The notes under the pieces were generated by a model. The model did no database searches. It was not told where the DNA came from and saw only the letters and a program-made list of their open reading frames with translations. 64,000 nt of DNA from assembly GCA_014529675.2 (NCBI GenBank), contig CP076040.1:1488001-1552000 (forward strand). Direction: 5' to 3'. Shown piece by piece: positions 54,117 to 62,770 of the stretch. Each line of letters starts with the position of its first letter. The stretch's first letter is position 1. The position numbers and the translations under genes were made by a program. The stretch is from Opitutia bacterium ISCC 52. GTDB lineage: Bacteria > Verrucomicrobiota > Verrucomicrobiia > Opitutales > UBA2995.

Positions 54117-55146
54117 TATGGAAACTGCCGATTACGATTTCGTGCTTCCTCAAGAGTTGATTGCACAAGATCCTGTTGTTCCTCGAGACCATTCGCGGAT
54201 GATGGCTTTGGGTCGGGCGACGAACTCCATCTATCATAAGCGGTTCTACCACTTGCCTGAGTGTCTTCAAGCGGGTGATGTGTTGGTTATTAACGATACC
54301 AAGGTGGTGCCTGCCAGATTGTTTGGCACTATTCCCGAAGTCGGATCAGGAAAAGTAGAAGTTCTCCTGTTGAACGAATCCGTCCATGGGACTCAACGGG
54401 TCATGGCGAAGCCTGGGAAGAAATTCCAAGTTGGGAGATCGGTGGTATTCGATGACCAACTACAGGCTGAAGTGGTTGGGCTGGAGGAGGATGGTTGCCG
54501 CTTGCTTCAGTTTAATTGTTCTCCCAGTGAACTTCAACTTCACCTGGATCGCATCGGACATGCCCCGATTCCGCCCTATATTAATCAATCTACCGCCACC
54601 CGAGAGCAGTATCAAACGGTCTATGCGCGTGACCCTGGAAGTAGCGCAGCGCCCACCGCGGGTCTTCATTTTACGCCCGAAGTTTTTAAAGCATTGGAAG
54701 AAAAAGGAGTGACGGTGGAGAAGGTAACCCTGCATGTCGGCCGCGGCACTTTTCAAGACGTTAAAGCGGATAAACTCGAAGATCACGTTATGCATTCTGA
54801 GCATTATGAATTAAGCTCAGAGGTAGCGTCTCGCTTAAATGAAGCTAAGCAGGCCGGGCGAAGAGTGATTGCGGTGGGTACGACTTCCGTTCGAGTGCTC
54901 GAGAGTTCTGCGAACGAAGCGGGTCTATTGACTCCTCAAGTATCGGATACCGAAATCTTTATTTACCCAGGATACCGTTGGAAGTTCGTGGATGCACTGC
55001 TGACAAATTTTCATTTACCAAAAAGTACGCTCATTATGCTTGTGAGTAGCTTTGCCGGACAGTCCTTTGTTCAGGAAGCTTATTCAGAAGCCATCCGTGA
55101 AAAGTATCGTTTCTTTTCGTTTGGGGATTGTATGCTCATTCAATAA
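54109..55146 (+). CDS. queA: S-adenosylmethionine:tRNA ribosyltransferase-isomerase
   Basis: The 345-residue enzyme builds the cyclopentenediol epoxide of epoxyqueuosine on preQ1-tRNA from SAM. Family blocks are FVLPQELIAQDPVVPRDHSR, VINDTKVVPARLFG, SAAPTAGLHFT, HVGRGTFQDVK, HSEHYELS and TNFHLPKSTLIMLVSSFAG. ATG 54109 overlaps the last 8 bases of tgt; ATG 54118 is an equally possible start. Downstream queF begins after 18 bp. Confidence 0.95.
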   Translation: MPDMETADYDFVLPQELIAQDPVVPRDHSRMMALGRATNSIYHKRFYHLPECLQAGDVLVINDTKVVPARLFGTIPEVGSGKVEVLLLNESVHGTQRVMAKPGKKFQVGRSVVFDDQLQAEVVGLEEDGCRLLQFNCSPSELQLHLDRIGHAPIPPYINQSTATREQYQTVYARDPGSSAAPTAGLHFTPEVFKALEEKGVTVEKVTLHVGRGTFQDVKADKLEDHVMHSEHYELSSEVASRLNEAKQAGRRVIAVGTTSVRVLESSANEAGLLTPQVSDTEIFIYPGYRWKFVDALLTNFHLPKSTLIMLVSSFAGQSFVQEAYSEAIREKYRFFSFGDCMLIQ

Positions 55147-55164
55147 TACTCTTATTTCTTCATT

Positions 55165-55500
55165 ATGAACATCGACATATTTGATAATCCAAAACCAGAC
55201 CGTGATTTCGTAATCCAACACGTTGCTGAAGAATTCACTTCGGTATGTCCAGTTACCGGACATCCTGACTTCGGCAAAATTAAGCTCACCTACATTGCTG
55301 ACGAGAAGTGCATTGAGCTGAAGACTTACAAAGAATATCTTCAGGGGTTCCGCAATGAAGGGATTTACTATGAGGCCGTTACAAACAAGATTCTAGATGA
55401 TCTGGTTGGTCTCTGTTCGCCAAGATGGATGAAGATCGAAACCATCTGGACCGGTCGTGGTGGTATTCACTCCAATATTACGGCTGAGTACAAGAAGTAG
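55165..55500 (+). CDS. queF: NADPH-dependent preQ0 reductase QueF, short (type I) form
   Basis: The 111-residue enzyme reduces the nitrile of preQ0 to preQ1. The catalytic thioimide Cys28 lies in EFTSVCPVTGHPDF with Asp35 as the acid, and ECIELKTYKEYLQGFRNEG-type substrate contacts follow at residues 50-70. The length is that of the unimodular QueF. It is the last gene of the plus-strand run tgt-queA-queF and converges with queE. Confidence 0.94.
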   Translation: MNIDIFDNPKPDRDFVIQHVAEEFTSVCPVTGHPDFGKIKLTYIADEKCIELKTYKEYLQGFRNEGIYYEAVTNKILDDLVGLCSPRWMKIETIWTGRGGIHSNITAEYKK

Positions 55501-55540
55501 GCTTCTTTAGTTTAGCCTGTTGGAGGTCGCAGGACTACTA

Positions 55541-56218
55541 TCAGGTGTCGTTCGGTGACAAGCGAAGTTCTGTGGTCGGTTTGCTGCGTGAGTCTTCCTC
55601 GTCGACTGCAAAGAGCTTATGCAGTTGGTAGCCGGCTCGATAGTCGTATTGACTATTCTTAACTGTCGAATTAATGGTCCTCAAGATGAGTGGATCGGCA
55701 CGTTGCGACCATTCAGGATTGAGCCAGACCGGACGTTTAGAAAGTTGGTCCCCCAGTGTGGCTTCCCAGAACTCGATCGTTTCTGCCTTATCTACGATCA
55801 CCTTGAATTCATGAGCGAGCGCCAGGTTTTCGTCCAGTGGATGTTCCCACTCTTTGGGACTCAATGTAATCCAGTCAAAGGATCCTCGGATGGGATAAGC
55901 CCCAGCAGTTTCCAGGTTGACCTTGAGGCCTGCGGTTTGGAGGGCGTGGGTTAACTCGGTCAAATCATGAATACAAGGTTCGCCGCCTGTGATAACCACG
56001 ATGGCAGGCTGATGTTCCTTGGCCTGAGCCACTAAGGCTTCAACACTGATTTTTTCAATGGTCTCGGGTACGAAATCAGGATGCCAGGTTCCTGCAGAAT
56101 CGCACCAGGGGCATTTAATGGGGCAGCCAAAAAGTCGGATGAAAAATGCGGACTTTCCCATGTGGCAGCCTTCTCCCTGCCAGGAGTAAAACGTTTCATA
56201 GATCGGTAAAGATTTCAT
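55541..56218 (-). CDS. queE: 7-carboxy-7-deazaguanine synthase QueE (radical SAM)
   Basis: The 225-residue protein has the radical-SAM cluster motif in FGCPIKCPWCDSAGTWH (Cx3Cx2C) preceded by YSWQGEGCHMGKSAFFIRLF, and the SAM-binding VVITGGEPCIHD. It converts 6-carboxytetrahydropterin to 7-carboxy-7-deazaguanine. It follows queC with a 1-bp gap and is therefore part of a queC-queE unit. The substrate-making QueD is not encoded in this window. Confidence 0.94.
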   Translation of the reverse strand: MKSLPIYETFYSWQGEGCHMGKSAFFIRLFGCPIKCPWCDSAGTWHPDFVPETIEKISVEALVAQAKEHQPAIVVITGGEPCIHDLTELTHALQTAGLKVNLETAGAYPIRGSFDWITLSPKEWEHPLDENLALAHEFKVIVDKAETIEFWEATLGDQLSKRPVWLNPEWSQRADPLILRTINSTVKNSQYDYRAGYQLHKLFAVDEEDSRSKPTTELRLSPNDT

Positions 56219-56219
56219 C

Positions 56220-56924
56220 CTACTTTAATCTCCAATCGTTGCTGATCATGACATCAAGAGTAGGTGCCTCAGTGCTGTATTCAGTTGGATCTTCCACGCC
56301 GGCCAGGTGAAATGCTTCTCTGCGTTCAATACAAGTACCGCAACGACCGCAGTGCACTTCTTGTCCTTCATAGCAGGACCAGGTTTGTTCAAAAGGAACA
56401 TTGAGCTCAGAGCCGAGTTTTACGATGTCAGCTTTAGTAATATCAACGAAGGGTCGGTTTAAATAGACTTCCTGCCAATCGGCTAACCGGATCGCTTTAT
56501 CCAGAGCTTCCGCGAATTCATTCCGGCAGTCGGGGTAAATGGCATGATCTCCCGAGTGTGCGGCATAGGAAACGCTGTCCGCTTTTTTGGAGACCGCCCA
56601 AGCAGTTGCGAGGGACAATAGAATCATATTCCTGTTAGGAACTACGGTAGACTTCATGTTGTCCTCTTCGTAGTGACCATGAGGAATCGCTATGGAACTG
56701 TCCGTCAGGTTTGATCCTTCAAGAAGTTGATTGATGGAGCTAAGATCTACCTCGCGATGTTCGATCCCAAGAAGATCCGTATGGATCTGAGCGCATTCCA
56801 ACTCTTTGCTGTGGCGTTGACCGTAGTTCACGGACAATGAAAAGACCGATGCCTCGGCTTTCTTCAAGTGATAGAGGAGGACGGTCGAGTCCAAGCCTCC
56901 GGAATAAACGATTACAGTTTTCAT
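56220..56924 (-). CDS. queC: 7-cyano-7-deazaguanine (preQ0) synthase
   Basis: The 234-residue ATP-dependent enzyme makes preQ0 from 7-carboxy-7-deazaguanine and ammonia. The PP-loop [17 protein letters not shown] is at the N-terminus, the zinc site [20 protein letters not shown] near the C-terminus, and [16 protein letters not shown] between them. First gene of the queC-queE pair, divergent from queG with 204 bp between them. Confidence 0.95.
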   Translation of the reverse strand: MKTVIVYSGGLDSTVLLYHLKKAEASVFSLSVNYGQRHSKELECAQIHTDLLGIEHREVDLSSINQLLEGSNLTDSSIAIPHGHYEEDNMKSTVVPNRNMILLSLATAWAVSKKADSVSYAAHSGDHAIYPDCRNEFAEALDKAIRLADWQEVYLNRPFVDITKADIVKLGSELNVPFEQTWSCYEGQEVHCGRCGTCIERREAFHLAGVEDPTEYSTEAPTLDVMISNDWRLK

Positions 56925-57024
56925 GGAAATTCAGTGCTTTATTGCTTCGGTGCAACGCCTGGGAATTTATAGCAGGCTCGGGAGACCATGGATTTTGACC
57001 TTACTTTGGCAACCTTATTTTGGA

Positions 57025-57112
57025 GGGGTGAGGGACGGGGGCGAGAGACGAGGGTCGCGTGGGAATGAAACCTAATCTTGATCCTGGTTCTGATCCTGAT
57101 CTTAATCCAAAT
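57025..57112. repeat. Low-complexity repeats in the queC-queG divergent region
   Basis: A GA/GGGACG-rich stretch (57025-57059) is followed by repeats of a GATCCT/GATCTT hexamer (about 57073-57112). No riboswitch-like fold for preQ1 is recognisable in this region. Confidence 0.5.
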
Positions 57113-57128
57113 CTATTTTTGTTAACTT

Positions 57129-58151
57129 ATGGACTCCACCGCAGCGCTTACCGCACAATGCAGAGAGCAAGCCCTTGAATTGGGGTTTGATGTCTGCGGT
57201 TTTTCGTCGGTGGATGTGGAGCTGCATCGGGACTATTATCTAAAGTGGATTGAGGAAAAACAGCATGGGACGATGGAATGGATGGAGCGGAATAATGACC
57301 GCCGTCTTGAGCCTCGAAATATCTTACCTGAAGCTCGGTCCATTGTGGTGGTGGGTTTGAATTATTACCAAGATGCGCCAGAGATGCGTGGGACGATTGC
57401 CAAATACGCTTTAGGCAAGGACTACCACAAAATTATGTATAAACGCCTAAAGCGATTGTGCAGTTGGATGCGTGAACAGGGAGGGGCTCAGAAGCCCTAT
57501 GTCGATACAGGGCCCGTTCTCGAGAAACCGATCGCCGCTGAAGCCGGCCTGGGATGGGTGGGAAAAAGCACGCTCTTACTTCACCGAAAGTTTGGAACGT
57601 TTATGTTTTTAGGGGCGATAGTAACTACCTTGGATTTGAAGGAAGATTCAGTAGAGAATAACCATTGCGGATCCTGTACCCGATGTTTGGATATCTGCCC
57701 AACCAATGCCTTTCCTGCTCCTTACAAACTGGACGCCACAAAATGTATTTCCTACCTGACCATTGAGCATCAGGGGTCTATTCCTATGGAGTATCGTGAA
57801 GCCATCGGTGATCGAGTCTATGGATGCGATGATTGCCTGGATGTCTGCCCCTGGAATCGTTGGGCGCAAAAGACTCGGGAAGCTCGATTTCTATTTCCTG
57901 GCCTGCCTGACCTGGCCGAGACCTTGGCTTGGGATGAAGAAACCTTCACAGAGCACTTTCAAAGGACGCCTATAAAGCGACTTAAGCTGCCACGCTGGAA
58001 ACGAAATGTCTGTGTGGTGTTAGGCAATATCGGAACGAGTAAAGATCTGAAAGCCCTTCAACCTCTCGCTCAATCAGAGGATGAGATGGTGGCTGAACAT
58101 GCTAGATGGGCGATAGACAAAATTGAGGAACGTTCTTCTGCTTGCAAATGA
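57129..58151 (+). CDS. queG: Epoxyqueuosine reductase QueG
   Basis: The 340-residue cobalamin and iron-sulfur enzyme performs the last step of queuosine synthesis, reducing the epoxide on tRNA. The N-terminal cobalamin-binding region includes NYYQDAPEMRGTIAKYALGK and DTGPVLEKPIAAEAGLGWVG; two 4Fe-4S clusters are supplied by CGSCTRCLDICPTNAF and GCDDCLDVCPW; the C-terminal HEAT-like tail (LQPLAQSEDEMVAEHARWAI) binds tRNA. Length is typical. Confidence 0.95.
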   Translation: MDSTAALTAQCREQALELGFDVCGFSSVDVELHRDYYLKWIEEKQHGTMEWMERNNDRRLEPRNILPEARSIVVVGLNYYQDAPEMRGTIAKYALGKDYHKIMYKRLKRLCSWMREQGGAQKPYVDTGPVLEKPIAAEAGLGWVGKSTLLLHRKFGTFMFLGAIVTTLDLKEDSVENNHCGSCTRCLDICPTNAFPAPYKLDATKCISYLTIEHQGSIPMEYREAIGDRVYGCDDCLDVCPWNRWAQKTREARFLFPGLPDLAETLAWDEETFTEHFQRTPIKRLKLPRWKRNVCVVLGNIGTSKDLKALQPLAQSEDEMVAEHARWAIDKIEERSSACK

Positions 58152-58256
58152 ACAGTAGGATTCAAATCAACCTGAGATGGATAGGGCCACTGCACATGTC
58201 TCGCCGTATTTTAAAGAAGCCGGATCCCTGCAGTGCCGACTTCAGTTAGTCGTGTC

Positions 58257-59225
58257 ATGAGCCAGCCCAACTACAGTTCATTCCTGGATTCGTTGCGTGA
58301 TTCACCATTAGCGGATTGGCGTCCTACACTGGAAAAGCAAATCCAGCCCAAGCTCTTCGAATCTAATGACGGACATCTAGAAGGGTGGTTGAAAGCGCTC
58401 GATTCATTGCCCGGATTTAACTGCCAAAAAATAGAACTTGCTGCTGAGCTCAAACTCGAGGGTTTATGTGATTCGTCTATAGCTGAGTCTACGCTGAGGA
58501 CCTTTCATCCCTGGAGAAAAGGGCCGATGCACCTGGGAGGGGTCGATATCGATACCGAGTGGCGCTCCGATTGGAAATGGGATCGTCTCAAAGATGAAAT
58601 AGCTCCCTTAATAGGTAGAACGGTTTTAGATATTGGTTGTGGGAATGGCTACTACCTCTACCGCATGCTGGGAGCTGGTGCCAAGCTGGCCGTGGGCATT
58701 GATCCTTTCCTGTTATTTGTCATGCAATTCTGGGCGATTAAACACTTTGAGCCTGAAGTGTTGCCAGCTTGGGTGCTTCCATTGGGTTGGGAAGACCTGC
58801 CAGATGTGTTACCCCATTTCGATGCGGTATTTTCTATGGGCGTATTGTATCATCGACGTAATCCAGATGCCTTTCTTCGACAGTTACAGAACTACATTCG
58901 ACCCGGAGGTGAGCTGATTTTGGAAACGCTCGTGATCGAAGGCCAAAAGGGCGCAGTACTCGTTCCAGAAGGTCGCTACGCCAAAATGAGGAATGTGTGG
59001 TATATTCCATCGGTGGCGACGCTTGAGGCCACACTCACTCAATCGGGCTGGGAAAAAGTTCGTTGTATCGATGTTACGCCTACATCCATAGATGAACAAC
59101 GATCGACCGATTGGATGACTTTCGAGTCCTTGCCTCATTTCCTGGATCCCAACGATCAGACAAAAACCATCGAGGGCTACCCGGCACCCGTGAGGGCAGT
59201 CTTTCTTGCAAATAAACCTGGATAG
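58257..59225 (+). CDS. cmoB: tRNA U34 carboxymethyltransferase
   Basis: The 322-residue protein uses carboxy-SAM to turn ho5U34 into cmo5U34 in tRNAs for six amino acids. The diagnostic HPWRKGPMHLGGVDIDTEWR and SDWKWDRL region and the methyltransferase core TVLDIGCGNGYYLYRMLGAG, SMGVLYHRRNP and YAKMRNVWYIPS all match CmoB, and length equals that of the E. coli enzyme. ATG 58257 is preferred over GTG 58233. CmoA, which makes carboxy-SAM, is not in the window. CmoB is best known from Gammaproteobacteria, so transfer into this lineage is possible. Confidence 0.93.
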   Translation: MSQPNYSSFLDSLRDSPLADWRPTLEKQIQPKLFESNDGHLEGWLKALDSLPGFNCQKIELAAELKLEGLCDSSIAESTLRTFHPWRKGPMHLGGVDIDTEWRSDWKWDRLKDEIAPLIGRTVLDIGCGNGYYLYRMLGAGAKLAVGIDPFLLFVMQFWAIKHFEPEVLPAWVLPLGWEDLPDVLPHFDAVFSMGVLYHRRNPDAFLRQLQNYIRPGGELILETLVIEGQKGAVLVPEGRYAKMRNVWYIPSVATLEATLTQSGWEKVRCIDVTPTSIDEQRSTDWMTFESLPHFLDPNDQTKTIEGYPAPVRAVFLANKPG

Positions 59226-59292
59226 CGATTTTCGGCCTCGTTGATCCAATTTATTATTGGATGAGAAGTTTTCCGCTAACTGAGGCAAATTG

Positions 59293-59721
59293 CTACTTAA
59301 TCCAACCCTTGTTCTGGGATTGGCTGGCGTACCAGGCCAGGAAAGCGGCGACTACCAATGGTATGACCATCATCATAAGGAGTTCGCCAGCGGAGAACTG
59401 TACTTTTCCCGCGAGATTAAAATTTGGTATCAGGTGAATCATTACGCCTAGAAGAGAGGCCACGAATAAATACAGCGCTGCGGCTTTCCGCATCATAAGT
59501 AGAATGCAACCAATGGCTCCGCCAAACACGGCCAACGCAAATGAGATGGTTCCCCAGATTGGGCGACCGTTAATGATGGCTTGGTGCGATTCTGCCATCG
59601 AAGCGACCATTTTAGGACTCATCTGGCCGAAGAAATTGATGACACCCATCAGATTCCAGATTAATGCAAGAACAGCGACGAGCCAGAAGCTGATGTGGGG
59701 TTTGTTTGAGCTATCGGTCAT
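59293..59721 (-). CDS. Small membrane protein, four predicted helices
   Basis: The 142-residue protein has four hydrophobic segments (ISFWLVAVLALIWNLMGVIN, IWGTISFALAVFGGAIGCIL, LYLFVASLLGVMIHL, LLMMMVIPLVVAAFLAW). I recognise no catalytic motif. Similar short four-helix proteins are common in marine bacteria with unknown role. It is flanked by the 59.7-59.9 kb inverted repeat. Confidence 0.7.
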   Translation of the reverse strand: MTDSSNKPHISFWLVAVLALIWNLMGVINFFGQMSPKMVASMAESHQAIINGRPIWGTISFALAVFGGAIGCILLMMRKAAALYLFVASLLGVMIHLIPNFNLAGKVQFSAGELLMMMVIPLVVAAFLAWYASQSQNKGWIK

Positions 59722-59736
59722 AAAGAATTTAAGGAG

Positions 59737-59899
59737 TTAACCACGAATGGGCACGAATGAACACGAATAAGTTAAGGAACTGGGAAACCGTAAGATACGT
59801 TTATTTCTCCTTTTATTTTCGTAAAGTGGTTTCTCCTTTAATAGTTTAAGATAGAGCTGTTAGAAAAATTCGTGTCAATTGGTGTCCATTCGTGGTTAA
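59737..59899. repeat. Composite inverted repeat with period-10 CACGAAT units
   Basis: The left arm TTAACCACGAATGGGCACGA (59737 on) and the complement of the right arm TTAACCACGAATGGACACCA (ending 59899) match at 28 of 32 positions. The left arm contains CACGAAT three times with a period of 10 bp. The arms enclose about 98 bp of AT-rich DNA without coding potential. It may be a mobile or recombinogenic element, or a paired protein-binding array. Confidence 0.7.
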
Positions 59900-59920
59900 T
59901 TTTTTATCTGCTCAACAGAT

Positions 59921-61414
59921 TCACCACTCGAGTCGTTTTTCGTTAGGACTCAGTTTGCCTGGGGTGCGTAGATTATTGCCAGTGGTTTTCGTTAGCTTGT
60001 CGCCTAGCTCTTCGCGGTAACGGTCCGCGGCGGCAGAGAGTTGTTTGAAGATTCCAGGATACTGGTCTTTGACATCGGTGGTTTCTGCTGGGTCGGCATC
60101 CATATTGTAAAGGGCCAGTTCAGCCGTGTTTGAGTCGTACTTAACAGGGAAACCATCTTTACCGCCTGGGCGTCCATTGAGTGCGCTATATCTGTGTGGG
60201 AAAACCAATTTCCAACTTTCGGAGCGTATTGCTTGAAGCTCACCTCTTCCATAAAAGGGAAAGAACTCATGGGGTGTTGCATTGCTCCCTTGGAGGAACA
60301 TGAGGCTGCGAATATCTTTTCCGTCAATTTTGTGAGCAGGTAGCTCGGCACCGATTAGCTTGGCGATGGTCGGAAGTATATCTACGGTTGAGCTGAGAGC
60401 GTCGCAATTCGTGTTGGCGGGGATACGCCCCGGCCAGCTCATGAGGGCAGGAACCCGGTTTCCGCCTTCCCAGTTGGTGTGTTTGAAGCCGCGGTAGATG
60501 CCAGCGGAACCCGCATGATCTCCATAGGAGGCCCAATGGCCATTATCGGTTGTGAAAATAACGAGTGTGTCTTCTCGGATGCCATGATTCTCAAGGGACT
60601 TGATGACTTCGCCGACTGACCAGTCCAGTTCCATGACTACATCACCGAAGAGTCCGGCTCCGCTTTTTCCCAGAAACCGGTCGCTGGCGAAGATGGGCAC
60701 GTGGACCATGGAGTAGGGCATATAGATAAAGAAGGGCTGCTCGTGGTTTTTATCGATAAACTTGAGGGCTGATTCCGTGGCCCAACGGGTGAGCAAGGCT
60801 TGATCCTCGGGTTGGAGGTCTGGGTTTACTACCTCCTCGTCCTTCACGAAAGGGAGGCGTTTATAGACTTTGAAGCGCTCAGGGTCATCGGGAGCCAGGT
60901 GTGCGTATCTAGGGTGTTGGGGCCACATGTCGTTTGAGTAGGGGATGCCTTCGTATTCATCGAACCCTTGGCTTGTGGGTAAAAACTTTGGGTTATGTCC
61001 GAGGTGCCATTTGCCATACGCCGCTGTAGCATAGCCTTTTTGCTTCACGAGCTCAGCAATGGTCATTTCGTTGGGATTGAGCCCTTCGATGGCCTTAGGG
61101 CTGTAGGCGCCGTTGATACCCAAGCGGACGTTGAGAACTCCTGTCATCAAGGCTGCTCTGGAGGCCGAACAAACCGGGGCACTCACGTGAAAATCAGTGA
61201 ATCGTCTGCCGCTATCCGCCAGAGCGTCCAAATGGGGAGTCGGGTAGTCGCGGGCACCAAACGGGCCAATATCGGCGTATCCCATGTCATCTACGAAAAA
61301 TAGGACGATATTGGGTGAATTATCGCGGTCTGACGCGGCTTTCAGGCTGATGGATGAGGTTGATAGCCCCAGCAAACACAGGGTAATTAGAAGTCGGGTA
61401 GCTCTTGATGTCAT
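59921..61414 (-). CDS. Secreted arylsulfatase-type sulfatase with CSASR active site
   Basis: The 497-residue protein has a signal peptide (LITLCLLGLSTSSISLKA), metal ligands in LFFVDDMGYADIGPFGA and an active-site Cys82 in CSASRAALMTGVLNVRLG. The CxAxR form departs from the CxPxR consensus of oxygen-dependent FGE and fits the broader specificity known for anaerobic radical-SAM maturases. FTTDNGHWASYGDHAGSAGI and WEGGNRVPALMSWPGRIP complete the sulfatase pattern. Substrate unknown. Confidence 0.9.
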   Translation of the reverse strand: MTSRATRLLITLCLLGLSTSSISLKAASDRDNSPNIVLFFVDDMGYADIGPFGARDYPTPHLDALADSGRRFTDFHVSAPVCSASRAALMTGVLNVRLGINGAYSPKAIEGLNPNEMTIAELVKQKGYATAAYGKWHLGHNPKFLPTSQGFDEYEGIPYSNDMWPQHPRYAHLAPDDPERFKVYKRLPFVKDEEVVNPDLQPEDQALLTRWATESALKFIDKNHEQPFFIYMPYSMVHVPIFASDRFLGKSGAGLFGDVVMELDWSVGEVIKSLENHGIREDTLVIFTTDNGHWASYGDHAGSAGIYRGFKHTNWEGGNRVPALMSWPGRIPANTNCDALSSTVDILPTIAKLIGAELPAHKIDGKDIRSLMFLQGSNATPHEFFPFYGRGELQAIRSESWKLVFPHRYSALNGRPGGKDGFPVKYDSNTAELALYNMDADPAETTDVKDQYPGIFKQLSAAADRYREELGDKLTKTTGNNLRTPGKLSPNEKRLEW

Positions 61415-61552
61415 TGACCAAACACTAGGTCAGGCGTGGCCTGGAATACAATGCGCGATTGGCGTAAATTTGTAAAATTTGGCCATATCAAGCTCATTTT
61501 TTGTTTCTTACTGTGAGTTGCTTTTTTCAAAAAGCATTTTTAGGAAAGTGCT

Positions 61553-62770
61553 ATGTTTATGCGTGGAATCGTGTTCACATCACTCATTTTAGCCAGCCAG
61601 CTCGCTTCTGCGGACTGGACGCAATGGCGTGGATCTGCAGATGGGCAGGGCGTCATCACTGGTAAAGCACCGGTCACAGAATGGTCTGAAACCAAGAATG
61701 TGATTTGGAAATCTAAAATTCATGGTTCGGGGAGTTCTTCACCCGTGATTGTGGATGGAAAGATTTACCTGACAGCCGCTGACCCCCAGACAGATAAGTT
61801 TTTCCTGCACTGCTATGACCAAAAGACAGGTAAGCAATTGTGGGAGCGAATCGCGTTCTGGGGGGAGCCGCTCGAGAATTTGCATAAAAACAACACGCAC
61901 GCTTCAGGATCAGCAGCTACCAATGGTGAAGTGATCACCACGCTTTTTGGGCTCAAGGATGCGCTTTGGTTGGCCGGTTTTACCTTAGATGGTAAAAAAC
62001 TGTGGGATGCGGAAGTAGTTAAAGTTCAATCTCAGTTTGGTACCGGAACCAGTCCTGTAGTTTACAAGGACAAGGTGATTGTTATGAACGACATGGAGCC
62101 GAACCAGATGATTGTCGCCTACGATATTAATTCAGGCAAAAAACTCTGGCAGACCCGACGCAATGAAGCGAACAAGTCCGGTTTGCATAGTTACTCCACT
62201 CCTCGCTTATTTAGTGTTCAAGGAAAAGACCGTCTCGTAACCACGGGTTTGGAAAAGGTGGTAGTCTACGACCCTGAAACTGGGAAAAAAGATTGGGAGA
62301 TGGATGCGGGATCTAATGTTACCGTCGGAACACCTTTGATTAATCGCCGTTACCTTTACGTAAACGGGGGATGGCCTCAGTCGGGATCCACAGCAATTGA
62401 TTTGCGGAAGAAAGAGGTGATCTGGAAGAATCGGGTCAATACTTACATCTCTTCGATGGTTTTTTATAAGGACCATATTTATGGTACTACCAACCGAGGC
62501 GAATTCTCCTGTGTAGATGCAAAGAATGGTATAGTGGTTTGGAGAGAGCGTTTCAAAGAAGATGTTCAGGCATCCCCATTTGTTGCGGGAGGGCATATTT
62601 ATCTGACTTTGCGCGGTGGGGTGACTAAGGTTATTAAGGCTGATGGAGATAAGTATGTTGAAGTATCCGAAAATGAGATACGGGGGACGACGGATGCAAC
62701 ACCGGTCGTGATTGATGGCCTGATTTATTACCGTGGAGACGATACGCTTTATTGTATCGGAAAGTCGTGA
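61553..62770 (+). CDS. Secreted PQQ-type beta-propeller protein
   Basis: The 405-residue protein has a signal peptide (FTSLILASQLASA) and repeated blades such as DWTQWRGSADGQGV, SPVIVDGKIYLTAADPQ and RLVTTGLEKVVVYDPETGKK with WEMD, i.e. the tryptophan-docking pattern of PQQ-like propellers. It need not bind PQQ; such proteins in this phylum mostly have unknown or scaffold roles. ATG 61559 is a possible later start. Confidence 0.85.
   Translation: MFMRGIVFTSLILASQLASADWTQWRGSADGQGVITGKAPVTEWSETKNVIWKSKIHGSGSSSPVIVDGKIYLTAADPQTDKFFLHCYDQKTGKQLWERIAFWGEPLENLHKNNTHASGSAATNGEVITTLFGLKDALWLAGFTLDGKKLWDAEVVKVQSQFGTGTSPVVYKDKVIVMNDMEPNQMIVAYDINSGKKLWQTRRNEANKSGLHSYSTPRLFSVQGKDRLVTTGLEKVVVYDPETGKKDWEMDAGSNVTVGTPLINRRYLYVNGGWPQSGSTAIDLRKKEVIWKNRVNTYISSMVFYKDHIYGTTNRGEFSCVDAKNGIVVWRERFKEDVQASPFVAGGHIYLTLRGGVTKVIKADGDKYVEVSENEIRGTTDATPVVIDGLIYYRGDDTLYCIGKS

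Noticed and set aside
56925-57128. preQ1 riboswitch before queC or queG
   Set aside because: No sequence resembling the preQ1-I or preQ1-II aptamer core could be found; only low-complexity repeats are present.
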